From: Desulfuromusa sp.
Lineage (GTDB): Bacteria; Desulfobacterota; Desulfuromonadia; Desulfuromonadales; Geopsychrobacteraceae
Assembly: GCA_016744595.1 (NCBI GenBank)
Contig: JADGEB010000001.1
Coordinates: forward strand, 124,001 to 188,000
Direction of reading: 5' to 3'
Length of the DNA stretch: 64,000 nt
The notes under the pieces are model-generated. The model saw only the letters and a program-made list of their open reading frames with translations. It was not told where the DNA came from and did not search any database. Both the position numbers and the translations under genes were made by a program. This document shows positions 54,703 to 62,771 of the stretch, in pieces; the first letter of the stretch is position 1; each line of letters opens with the position of its first letter.

Positions 54703-56661
54703 ATGTCAGATCAGCAAGCCTCGTTTCCAAAAGTAGTTTTGGTCGGAAATCCAAATGTAGGTAAGAGTGTTGTTTTTAACGCTCTTACTGGAGCCTATAC
54801 CACAGTGTCAAATTATCCAGGCACTTCGGTGGAAGTCTCCCGTGGACATTGTCAGATAACAGACCGCCGTTATGAAATACTTGACACTCCCGGCATGTAT
54901 TCAATGATGCCAATTACTGAAGAGGAGCGTGTTGCCAGAAGAATTCTTTTAACTGAAGATCCACACGCCGTTGTCCATGTCATTGATGCGCGGAATCTTG
55001 AGCGGATGCTGCCAATGACTCTGCAATTAATTGAAGCGGGATTGCCGGTCATTCTGGTTGTAAATATCCTTGATGAAGCTGAGCGCTTGGGGATCAAACT
55101 GGATCTCGATCTGTTACAGAGGAATCTTGGGATACCGGTTATTGGTGCGGTGATGAAGCGTAAAATTGGTTTGGAAGAATTGTGCCAAGCTATCTCCAAT
55201 TACGCTATGGTTCCCTATAAACCGTTTGTCTATGCCCAGGATCTTGAGCAGGATATTGAAAATATTATTAAATTGATTCACGGCGATTATCGACTGAGTC
55301 TTCGGGCTACTTGTATTCTGCTTATGCAGAAAGATGATGATATCCAAAAAATAGTAACAGAAAAAGAGACCGAAGATGACTATCGACAGTTGCTTGAAAC
55401 AACCCGCGAGATTTCTTTTCGTCGCAGAGCTGATTTGCATTTACAAATCAGTCTGGAACGAAGAAAAGTCTGTAAGCAAATGCTCAAAGATGTAGTAACC
55501 CAAACTGTCAATGAGACCGAACCCTTTTCAGAAAAACTTTCTATTTGGATGATGAACCCATTGACTGGAACACCAATTTTGCTTCTGGTTATCTATTTCG
55601 GCCTTTATGAATTTGTCGGTGGTTTTGGTGCTGGAACTCTGGTTGATTTTCTCGAAGGGAATTTGTTTGAAAATTATATTAACCCCCCGGTTGTTAATTT
55701 TGCTGAAAAATACCTGACTGCTGACTGGTTGTTTGAGCTGGTTGCTGGCGAATATGGGCTTTGGACGCTGGGTATCCGCTATGCAGTTGCTTTAGTTCTG
55801 CCAATTGTCGGTACTTTTTTCCTGATTTTTTCACTATTGGAAGATAGCGGATATTTTCCACGGCTGGCTCTGTTGGTTGATCGATTGTTTAAAAAAATTG
55901 GATTGTCAGGTCGTGCCGTTATTCCGATTGTTCTTGGTTTTGGTTGCGACACGATGGCAACGCTGGTCACGCGTACTCTTGAGACAAAACGTGAACGGAT
56001 TATCGCTACAATGCTATTGGCGCTAGCTATTCCCTGTAGTGCACAACTGGGAGTTATATTGGGGTTGTTATCAGCGGTACCGAATGCGTTGTTTGTTTGG
56101 ACGGTATTTCTGCTATTGCTATTTTTGATGATTGGATTTCTGGCTGCAAAGGTACTACCAGGGGATAGCCCTGTTTTTTATATGGAAATTCCCCCACTAA
56201 GATTACCTCAACTGCGGAATGTGATGGTTAAAACTCTGACTCGAATGCAGAGTTATTTTGTCGAAATTCTCCCTTTATTCCTGTTCGCCTCGGTGGTTCT
56301 CTGGGCTGGCAAAATGACCGGGACCTTGGGAAATGTAATTAATGTTTTTTCTCCAATCGTTAAGGCAATCGGATTGCCTGTTGAAGTTACCACCGCGTTT
56401 GTTTTTGGTTTTTTCCGCCGCGACTTTGGTGCTGCTGGACTTTATGATTTGCAGACATCTGGGTTGTTGTCTGCGGCGCAATTGACAGTCGCAGCAGTGA
56501 CCTTAACCTTGTTTGTTCCATGTGTTGCCCAGTTTTTAGTGATGATCAAAGAACGTGGTTTCAGGGTTGCTGCAATCATATTTGCTTTTGTTACGGTTAT
56601 GGCTTTCTCATCGGGGTGGTTTCTTAATAAGTTTCTTCTTACCACCGGCTTGTTGGCGTGA
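54703..56661 (+). CDS. feoB: Ferrous iron transporter FeoB
   Basis: 652 aa. N-terminal G domain: G1 GNPNVGKS, SNYPGTSVEVSRG (switch I), DTPGMYSMMP (G3) and NILDEAERLG (NxxD). The guanine-dissociation-inhibitor helices (about 170-265) are followed by a membrane domain with the two Gate repeats (GYFPRLALLVDRLFKKIGLSG region; VLGFGCDTMATLVTRTLETK region, given as FGCDTMAT and RTLETKRERI). Imports Fe(II) across the inner membrane. It is in an operon with fur upstream and a Cys-rich protein and a DtxR-type regulator downstream. No separate feoA is present. Confidence 0.96.
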   Translation: MSDQQASFPKVVLVGNPNVGKSVVFNALTGAYTTVSNYPGTSVEVSRGHCQITDRRYEILDTPGMYSMMPITEEERVARRILLTEDPHAVVHVIDARNLERMLPMTLQLIEAGLPVILVVNILDEAERLGIKLDLDLLQRNLGIPVIGAVMKRKIGLEELCQAISNYAMVPYKPFVYAQDLEQDIENIIKLIHGDYRLSLRATCILLMQKDDDIQKIVTEKETEDDYRQLLETTREISFRRRADLHLQISLERRKVCKQMLKDVVTQTVNETEPFSEKLSIWMMNPLTGTPILLLVIYFGLYEFVGGFGAGTLVDFLEGNLFENYINPPVVNFAEKYLTADWLFELVAGEYGLWTLGIRYAVALVLPIVGTFFLIFSLLEDSGYFPRLALLVDRLFKKIGLSGRAVIPIVLGFGCDTMATLVTRTLETKRERIIATMLLALAIPCSAQLGVILGLLSAVPNALFVWTVFLLLLFLMIGFLAAKVLPGDSPVFYMEIPPLRLPQLRNVMVKTLTRMQSYFVEILPLFLFASVVLWAGKMTGTLGNVINVFSPIVKAIGLPVEVTTAFVFGFFRRDFGAAGLYDLQTSGLLSAAQLTVAAVTLTLFVPCVAQFLVMIKERGFRVAAIIFAFVTVMAFSSGWFLNKFLLTTGLLA

Positions 56662-56846
56662 ACTGTGGCTTTTGTCATAGGGAAATAGAGGAAGTAGTAG
56701 GAGCTCCATCTGGTGGAAAGAACTGTGGAGCCTGTCTGGGCGGATGTCATAAAATTCATTGTTCCTATTGCGGTTATGCTAATCCCGTTCCAGGCAGATT
56801 TTTAGGTCGATTCTTGCGAAATAAAGAAGATCTCACGAAGAAATAA
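56658..56846 (+). CDS. Small cysteine-rich protein linked to FeoB
   Basis: 62 aa, GTG start overlapping the feoB stop (GTGA), so strongly coupled to it. Seven Cys lie in the first 38 residues as CGFC, CGACLGGC and CSYC, followed by a basic tail GRFLGRFLRNKEDLTKK. No TM helix. The spacing suits binding of zinc, Fe-S or ferrous iron. It takes the place occupied by FeoC-type or FeoB-associated Cys-rich proteins in other operons, but I recognise no family. Confidence 0.7.
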   Translation: MNCGFCHREIEEVVGAPSGGKNCGACLGGCHKIHCSYCGYANPVPGRFLGRFLRNKEDLTKK

Positions 56847-56860
56847 AAGGATGAATAACC

Positions 56861-57517
56861 ATGGAACGACTTTCAGAAAAAGCGGAAGAAATTCTTGAAT
56901 CGCTCTGGGTAATGACGGTTGAGGGGGACAATGTTGGCTGTTTGCTCACATCCCTTAAGGTTAACCCCAATTCGGAGGAGCTGGTTGAATTAATTCATAG
57001 GTCTTATGTTGAAATTAGAGGTGACCGGGTCTGTTTGCGCAAAGAAGGACGTCCTGAAGCGCAGATGACGGTTCGCAGACATCGTCTGGCTGAGCGTTTA
57101 ACCATGGATATTCTTGGTATATCGGGGGATGAAGGAAACGAGCACGCCTGTGAATTTGAACATTTGTTGCGGCAGGGAGTTGATGTTAAACTTTGCACTT
57201 TGCTGAATCACCCCACTACCTGTCCACATGGTAATCCTATCCCTCCTGGCGAATGTTGTATTGAGGCGCGGCAACAGGGTGAACCAGGAATTGTCGCCCT
57301 CACTGAATTGAAATCTGGTGAGTCAGGAGAAATAGCTTATTTAGCTGCAAGTGACGATAAGAAGATGCAGAAGCTGATGAGCATGGGGGTTTTGCCGGGG
57401 AGTCAATTGCTTCTTGTTCAGAAATTTCCCAGTTACATATTCAAGGTAGGAAACTCACAATTTGCCGTAGATGATATGTTGGCTAGAGAGATACATATCC
57501 GTCGAGAAGTGAAATAA
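56861..57517 (+). CDS. DtxR/IdeR-type iron-dependent regulator with C-terminal FeoA/SH3-like domain
   Basis: 218 aa, ATG 56861. N-terminal winged helix (AEEILESLWVMTVEG, LVELIHRSYVEIRGDRVCL), dimerisation and metal region with VRRHRLAERLTMDILGI, EHACEFEHLL and a Cys-containing ligand block HPTTCPHGNPIPPGECC, then a FeoA-like SH3 domain (about 145-215: LKSGESGEIAYLAASDD, LMSMGVLPGSQLLLVQKFPS). DtxR proteins repress iron uptake when Fe(II) is bound. 14 bp after the Cys-rich gene. The helix-turn-helix is atypical, so a protein-level role with FeoB through the FeoA-like domain is also possible. Confidence 0.85.
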   Translation: MERLSEKAEEILESLWVMTVEGDNVGCLLTSLKVNPNSEELVELIHRSYVEIRGDRVCLRKEGRPEAQMTVRRHRLAERLTMDILGISGDEGNEHACEFEHLLRQGVDVKLCTLLNHPTTCPHGNPIPPGECCIEARQQGEPGIVALTELKSGESGEIAYLAASDDKKMQKLMSMGVLPGSQLLLVQKFPSYIFKVGNSQFAVDDMLAREIHIRREVK

Positions 57518-57606
57518 AGCGCAAAAAAAGTAAAGAGTCTAAATGATTTTTTGGACAATACAATTGGCTGCTCAAGGAACGTTCATTGGTTACTGAAGGA
57601 GGCTTC

Positions 57607-59961
57607 TTGTCTTCATCGTCTTCGCTAAAAAGTAAACTTCTTATCATTGATGATAGCGCCATAAATTTGGATCTCCTGGTTTCATCGCTGGGGGACATGT
57701 ATGATTTACGCACCGCCATTGATGGCAAGATAGCTTTAACTCTGATTGCTGAAGGGTTTTGTCCAGACCTTATTTTACTTGATATTATGATGCCGGGGAT
57801 GGATGGCTATGAAGTTTGTCGACGTCTTAAATCAGATAAATCAACTCAGTATATTCCTATTATCTTCTTAACTTCCTTGAGTAATGAAGAAGATGAAGAG
57901 AAGGGCTTGAACCTTGGGGTTGCTGACTATATTACCAAGCCTTTTAAGCCTGCGATTCTCAAACTGCGGATACGAACCCAGTTGGAGTTGAAACAACACC
58001 GGGATCAATTGCAGAAGCTGGTGGATAAAAAGATTTCAGAGTTGACCTCGATTCAAAAAAAGAAGCAGAAAACGGAGGCTTTATTACAAAGCGTCCTTAT
58101 TTCTGCTCCGGTTGCTATTGGCTTTATTGTCAAGCAAAGAATCGTGTGGGCGAACCAAAAAACAGCTGATATCACAGGTTATACTTGCACAGAACTTGAA
58201 GGCCAGCCGTTCCGCGTACTGTATCCCTCTGATGTGGCGAATGACGAATTTTCTCAGAGGTGTTCAGTGGTACAAGAATCTGGAACTAGCTCCTTTGATA
58301 CTACCTGGAGAACAAAACGTGGTATAGCCATTGATGTGCATGTCAATACCGCAGCTGTGGATCAGATGAACTTTGCTGCCGGCATTATTTTTGTGGCATT
58401 GGATATTACTGCACGAAAGCAAGCTGAAGAAGCGCTACTACTGTCAGAAAATAAGTTTTCTCGACTTTTTAAGCTCAGTCCTGACGCAATTTCCTTAACA
58501 CGTGTAACAGATGGAACCTGTATTGATATCAACCAGGGATTTAGCAAAATTTTAGGGTGGCAGGAAGAAGAAGTTATTGGTCGTAGTCTTCTTGATTTTG
58601 GGATCTGGTGTCGTGATGGCGATTGGGATCGAGTGGTCTCTGACTTGGGGACTCATGGAGAAGTTAATGACTTGGAGGTGTTTTTTCAACGTAAAGAGGG
58701 GAACCTCATTGTCGGACTTTATTCTGCCAGGTTAATACAAATCAGCGGTGATGATTGCATTTTATCAATAATGAGAGACATCACTGAACAGAAAAAATCT
58801 GAAAATGAGATCATCAAGTCCAAGGAGGAATGGGAAACAACCTTTGATGCCATGTCTGATATGGTTTCGATTTTTGATAGAAATATGCGGATTGTTCGAG
58901 CGAACAAAGCTACGCATGATTTTTTTGGTGCCGATTATGGACAACTAACTGGCCAAACGTGTTGTGATGTGTTTTGGGCATCATCCGAAGCTTGCCTTGG
59001 ATGCTCTCTGCCAAAAGCAATCAAAAATGGGGAAAAACAAACCGAAATCATCAGCTACACTATCTCCGATAAAGCTCTGCTGGTAACAACTTCGCCCATT
59101 CCTAATGAGAGTGGACAAGCTGAGTATTATGTTCATATTGCCAGAGATATTAGTGAACAACGGCAGCTTGAAAAAAAGGCTAGCCGTGCTAGCCGTTTAG
59201 CATCACTGGGTGAGTTAGCAGCTGGAGTTGCCCACGAAATTAATAACCCGAATGCTTTGATCCTATACAATAGCGATATTCTTGATCCTATCGTCAGAGA
59301 TATCCTCCGCTATTTCAAAGAAAATCCACCTGCGGATTCAGGGCAGTTATTTGGTGGATTACCTTACCGAGATGTTACTCAGGAAGTTCCGATCCTGTTT
59401 CCAGCTATCCATGATTCTGCTCAACGGATCAAACGTATTGTCAATGATTTACGTGATTTTTCTTGTCAGGACAGTTCGTATATCGATGAAGCTGTTGATC
59501 TGAATCGTGTCGTTCAAGCTGCTGTGCGCTTGGTAAACAACACTATCAAAAAGGCAACAAATCATTTTACCCTGAATCTGGCTGAGACTTTGCCTGCTTT
59601 CATGGGAATTTCGGGTCGTCTTGATCAGGTTATTATTAATTTATTGCTGAATGCTTGTCAGGCGCTTGAAAACTGTTCCCAGAAAATATCACTGACAACA
59701 GTTTATGACGCAGATATCGATCAAATCCTGGTGATCGTTACAGATGAAGGGCAAGGTATGTCTGTAGAAGATATGGAACATATACTTGAGCCTTTTGTCA
59801 CGACAAAGCGGGATCAGGGGGGGACAGGTTTAGGTCTTTCTGTCTCAGCTCGGATAGTCAAAGAACATCATGGGACATTGAAGTTTGCGTCTGTTCTTGG
59901 TCAGGGAACGACTGCAACAATCAGTTTGCCAACGTGCAAAGAGGACAATCATGTCAGCTAA
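57607..59961 (+). CDS. Receiver / three-PAS histidine kinase
   Basis: 784 aa from TTG 57607, just after AAGGAGG; the frame is open from 57586. Order: receiver (KLLIIDDSAINLDLL, phospho-Asp in LILLDIMMPGMDGYEV, Lys in YITKPFK), a coiled coil, PAS1 (about 150-270), PAS2 (about 280-400), PAS3 (about 405-525) with a Cys group TCCDVFWASSEACLGCSLP, then HisKA GELAAGVAHEINNPNALIL and HATPase_c (NLLLNACQALENC, GTGLGLSVSARIV). No TM segment. PAS3 Cys residues could sense redox or metal. It overlaps the next gene by 11 nt, so they form a two-component pair. Confidence 0.92.
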   Translation: MSSSSSLKSKLLIIDDSAINLDLLVSSLGDMYDLRTAIDGKIALTLIAEGFCPDLILLDIMMPGMDGYEVCRRLKSDKSTQYIPIIFLTSLSNEEDEEKGLNLGVADYITKPFKPAILKLRIRTQLELKQHRDQLQKLVDKKISELTSIQKKKQKTEALLQSVLISAPVAIGFIVKQRIVWANQKTADITGYTCTELEGQPFRVLYPSDVANDEFSQRCSVVQESGTSSFDTTWRTKRGIAIDVHVNTAAVDQMNFAAGIIFVALDITARKQAEEALLLSENKFSRLFKLSPDAISLTRVTDGTCIDINQGFSKILGWQEEEVIGRSLLDFGIWCRDGDWDRVVSDLGTHGEVNDLEVFFQRKEGNLIVGLYSARLIQISGDDCILSIMRDITEQKKSENEIIKSKEEWETTFDAMSDMVSIFDRNMRIVRANKATHDFFGADYGQLTGQTCCDVFWASSEACLGCSLPKAIKNGEKQTEIISYTISDKALLVTTSPIPNESGQAEYYVHIARDISEQRQLEKKASRASRLASLGELAAGVAHEINNPNALILYNSDILDPIVRDILRYFKENPPADSGQLFGGLPYRDVTQEVPILFPAIHDSAQRIKRIVNDLRDFSCQDSSYIDEAVDLNRVVQAAVRLVNNTIKKATNHFTLNLAETLPAFMGISGRLDQVIINLLLNACQALENCSQKISLTTVYDADIDQILVIVTDEGQGMSVEDMEHILEPFVTTKRDQGGTGLGLSVSARIVKEHHGTLKFASVLGQGTTATISLPTCKEDNHVS

Positions 59962-61360
59962 TGCCTGTTATCCTGAAAAACCTGTTCTGATTGTTGATGA
60001 TGAGCCTGCCTGGTCGCATAGCCTTGCTTTGTCTCTGAAAGTTACTGCGGAAATTAACCATGTTATTTCTTGTCATGACAGTCGCGATGTGATGGGCTTG
60101 TTAGAAAAGAATGATTTCAGTTTGATCCTGTTAGATTTGACCATGCCTCATATCAATGGTGAAACTCTGCTGGAGAAAATAAGTGAAACCTATCCTGATA
60201 TTCCTGTGGTTATTATCAGCGGGATGAACCAGGTTGACACTGCGATTCGTTGCGTCAAAGCAGGCGCCGCAGACTTTTATGTCAAGACTGATGAGCGGGA
60301 GCGAGTCGTCACTGGAATTGTTCGAGTGTTGAAGCAAAACCAGCTACAGTTGGAAAATCAGCATCTTGTTGAACAATTACTGCAGCAAGATGCTGAAAAA
60401 AATCCAGCGTTTTCCTCCTTTGTTACCAACAGTGCAAAAATGCGTGGTATTTTCTCATATCTCAGGGCAATTGTAAGAAGTTATGAACCTATTTTGATTA
60501 TCGGTGAGAGTGGCACCGGTAAAGAATTGATTGCTCGGGGGCTCCATCAACTTCGTTGTCCAGATAAGCCTTGGGTTGCAATTAATGTTGCCGGGCTGGA
60601 TGACATGGTTTTTAGTGACACCTTGTTTGGACACATTAAAGGTGCGTATACCGGTGCAGATCAGAACCGTAAAGGGATGATTGAGGAAGCTGCTGACGGG
60701 GTTCTTTTTCTTGATGAAATTGGTGATCTGTCGATGGCATCGCAGGTAAAGTTACTGCGACTACTACAAGAAGGGGAGTACTACCCACTTGGTAGTGATC
60801 AACCGTATAAATGCAAGGCTCGTATTGTGACGGCTACCAATCAGAACTTATCAACTAAAGAATCCGAGGGCCGCTTCCGTCGTGATCTCCACTTTCGCCT
60901 TTGTTCACATCGGGTTGAGCTTCCACCCTTACGTGAGCGGCCAGAAGATTTGGCTTCTTTACTCACGTTCTTTTTGGCTGAAGCTGCTGAAAGTATGGAG
61001 AAAAAGAAACCAACTGTCCCACCTGAGTTACTTACGTTATTGTCGACATATTATTTCCCGGGTAATGTCAGAGAACTTCGTGCCATGGTTTATGATGCTG
61101 TGAGTATCCATCCCGGAGGGGTTTTGTCGATGTCGCGTTTTAAAGCTGCAATTGGCAGTAATAATCAACAGATTAAGAAAATAAATGATGTGACGGGTGA
61201 TTTTTCCGCCCAAGTGCAATTTTCAGATGCGCTACCGACTTTGAAAGAAATTAGTCAGATACTCATCAATGAGGCTATGCTGCGTTCGCAGGGAAATCAG
61301 TCGATTGCGGCCCGGATGTTGGGTGTGACTCCACAGGCTTTAAGCAAACGTTTAAAATAA
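59951..61360 (+). CDS. Sigma-54-dependent response regulator (NtrC family), partner of the multi-PAS kinase
   Basis: 469 aa from ATG 59951 (GAGGAC upstream). Receiver (VLIVDDEPAW, phospho-Asp in LILLDLTMPHINGETL, Lys in FYVKTDE instead of the usual KP), AAA+ with Walker A GESGTGKELIARGLHQL, Walker B GVLFLDEIGDLSMA and sigma-54 loop GAYTGA, and a Fis-type helix-turn-helix at the very end (SQGNQSIAARMLGVTPQAL). A sigma-54 promoter with an upstream palindrome lies directly downstream (61400-61588) and is its obvious target candidate. Confidence 0.94.
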   Translation: MSANACYPEKPVLIVDDEPAWSHSLALSLKVTAEINHVISCHDSRDVMGLLEKNDFSLILLDLTMPHINGETLLEKISETYPDIPVVIISGMNQVDTAIRCVKAGAADFYVKTDERERVVTGIVRVLKQNQLQLENQHLVEQLLQQDAEKNPAFSSFVTNSAKMRGIFSYLRAIVRSYEPILIIGESGTGKELIARGLHQLRCPDKPWVAINVAGLDDMVFSDTLFGHIKGAYTGADQNRKGMIEEAADGVLFLDEIGDLSMASQVKLLRLLQEGEYYPLGSDQPYKCKARIVTATNQNLSTKESEGRFRRDLHFRLCSHRVELPPLRERPEDLASLLTFFLAEAAESMEKKKPTVPPELLTLLSTYYFPGNVRELRAMVYDAVSIHPGGVLSMSRFKAAIGSNNQQIKKINDVTGDFSAQVQFSDALPTLKEISQILINEAMLRSQGNQSIAARMLGVTPQALSKRLK

Positions 61361-61399
61361 AATAATAATTAATAAATTGAAATAAAAGGGGTTTAACTT

Positions 61400-61414
61400 T
61401 TGTTGTGACAACAA
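61400..61414. promoter_or_regulatory. Upstream activator palindrome for the sigma-54 promoter
   Basis: TTGTTGTGACAACAA is a perfect palindrome about its central G, 157 bp before the -24 element and therefore a typical enhancer position. Related half-sites (TTTGTTG, AACAACTTT) recur down to about 61495 in an otherwise AT-rich, gene-free stretch. Confidence 0.55.
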
Positions 61415-61570
61415 CTTTAGTTGAATCTCTTTTTTTTTGTTAAAAAACAATTTGTTGCATCGTTTTTAACCAACTTATAACAACTTTAATTGTAGGGGTT
61501 TGCTTTTATTGAAAGATACTTGTTTAAAGAAATACTTCACAATATCAAAGGTTTATATGTGGGCAATTAG

Positions 61571-61588
61571 TCGGCACTAAGCTTGCTA
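61571..61588 (+). promoter_or_regulatory. Sigma-54 (-24/-12) promoter
   Basis: CGGCACTAAGCTTGCT: GG at 61573-61574 and GC at 61585-61586 with exactly 10 bp between, and the TTGCT of the -12 box intact; only the T of TGGCAC differs. Initiation near 61598 would leave a leader of about 45 nt before the receiver gene. Confidence 0.7.
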
Positions 61589-61643
61589 TGTGTTTAGTAG
61601 ATTCTAATAAAAGGTTCCACAATTACTACAGAAGGGCACTGAC

Positions 61644-62015
61644 ATGGATCAGAAAATTATATTTGTTGATGATGAAGTTGACGTCCTGATGTCCCTAAAA
61701 AGGGATATGGTTATGGCTGGTATTACTGCTGAATATTTTACCAGTGCCGAAAGAGCACTTAACTATTTAAATCAGCATCAGATTGGCATTGTTGTCAGTG
61801 ATCTGGATATGCCCGGGATGGATGGCATTACATTTTTGAATGAAGTTCACAATAAATACCCGGATATGTATCGCGTTATTTTGAGTGGTACAGAGGTAGA
61901 AAACTTAAAACTTAGCAAAGCTCTTCAGGATAGAATAGTTGAACAGTGTTTTGACAAGCCTTGGGATGTGAATGAACTGTTGGCTTATTTTGAAAGATTC
62001 AGAAGCTATGCATAA
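61644..62015 (+). CDS. Single-domain response regulator
   Basis: 123 aa, just a receiver domain. Active residues: Asp pair in FVDDEVD, phospho-Asp in VVSDLDMPGMDGITF, Ser/Thr in ILSGTE and Lys in CFDKPWDVNEL. The KPWD form is common in receivers associated with HD-GYP or phosphorelay proteins. First gene after the sigma-54 promoter; overlaps the next gene by 8 nt. Confidence 0.9.
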   Translation: MDQKIIFVDDEVDVLMSLKRDMVMAGITAEYFTSAERALNYLNQHQIGIVVSDLDMPGMDGITFLNEVHNKYPDMYRVILSGTEVENLKLSKALQDRIVEQCFDKPWDVNELLAYFERFRSYA

Positions 62016-62391
62016 CATCCTCTTATTTGAAGCAGACCAGGGGAAAGTTCCACACCTGATTTTTCTCCTGAAATTGGCCGACATCCGCTGCACTGTAGCC
62101 AGAACAGAGGAAGAGGTTTTGAATTGGCTAAGTGCTGATCTGCTGACGATGATGAGTTTTGATTTGGTTTTATTGAATTCGTTGCGAGGAAGTGGAATTG
62201 ATAACGTTTTATTGACTGAACTGTGCAAAGTAGCAACGGTTCCAGTTGTCTGTGTTAAGCGCAAGGAAACACCACCCTCCATATTTTTAAAACATCACGT
62301 TGTTACCTGTCATCCAGATGATCTGCTTAACTGCGTGAAGGAACAGCTAATTTTTGTAAAGACTCAACTGCCAAAGGAGAATGTCCAATGA
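62008..62391 (+). CDS. Pseudo-receiver domain protein
   Basis: 127 aa from ATG 62008, overlapping the preceding gene by 8 nt and the cheW remnant by 4 nt (ATGA). The fold pattern is receiver-like: HNILLFEADQGKVPHLIFLL at the start, then DLVLLNSLRGSGID where the phospho-Asp should be but an Asn stands, then VPVVCVKRK. It lacks the usual acidic pocket and conserved Lys, so it probably cannot be phosphorylated and acts by protein contact. Homology is weak and the call rests on pattern and position. Confidence 0.6.
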   Translation: MHNILLFEADQGKVPHLIFLLKLADIRCTVARTEEEVLNWLSADLLTMMSFDLVLLNSLRGSGIDNVLLTELCKVATVPVVCVKRKETPPSIFLKHHVVTCHPDDLLNCVKEQLIFVKTQLPKENVQ

Positions 62392-62724
62392 CTGCAGCTA
62401 TTGAGATAGCTCAGGAAGAGTTTGATATTGCACAGGATACTATGCAAGGGATGTTTTTGACCTTTGATCTGGCAGATGAAGGTTATGATTATTGTTGTCA
62501 ATATCAATGATAACCCGGCCGGTCTTGTTGTTGATCAAGTTAGTGAAGTTGTTGATATTATAGATAAAAATATAGAACCACCACCAGCTACGGGGAGAAA
62601 AGGTGGGCACTTTATTCAAGGTCTTGGAAAAAATGGTGAGAAGGTGAAAATTTTACTGAATGTTGAAGCGTTGATTAAAGATGACGATTGGGAAGAATAC
62701 ATAACTGAAATGGAAGTTGCATAA
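62388..62724 (+). pseudogene. cheW: cheW with an internal deletion and frame change
   Basis: From ATG 62388 (AAAGGAGA upstream) the frame encodes a CheW-like start, MFLTFDLADEGYD, and ends at TGA 62508-62510 after 40 codons. From about 62490 the adjacent frame encodes the CheW C-terminal half, IIVVNINDNPAGLVVDQVSE, VVDIIDKNI and KVKILLNVEALI, to the stop at 62722-62724. Compared with CheW, about 50-60 residues are missing (the part with NLRG and the receptor/CheA contacts), joined out of frame. It is the former adaptor for the chemoreceptor encoded 47 bp downstream, now non-functional unless this is an assembly error. Confidence 0.85.
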
Positions 62725-62771
62725 AGTATCGATATTTTATTATCTACCCTGTTGGGGGAAAGGGACAAAAA

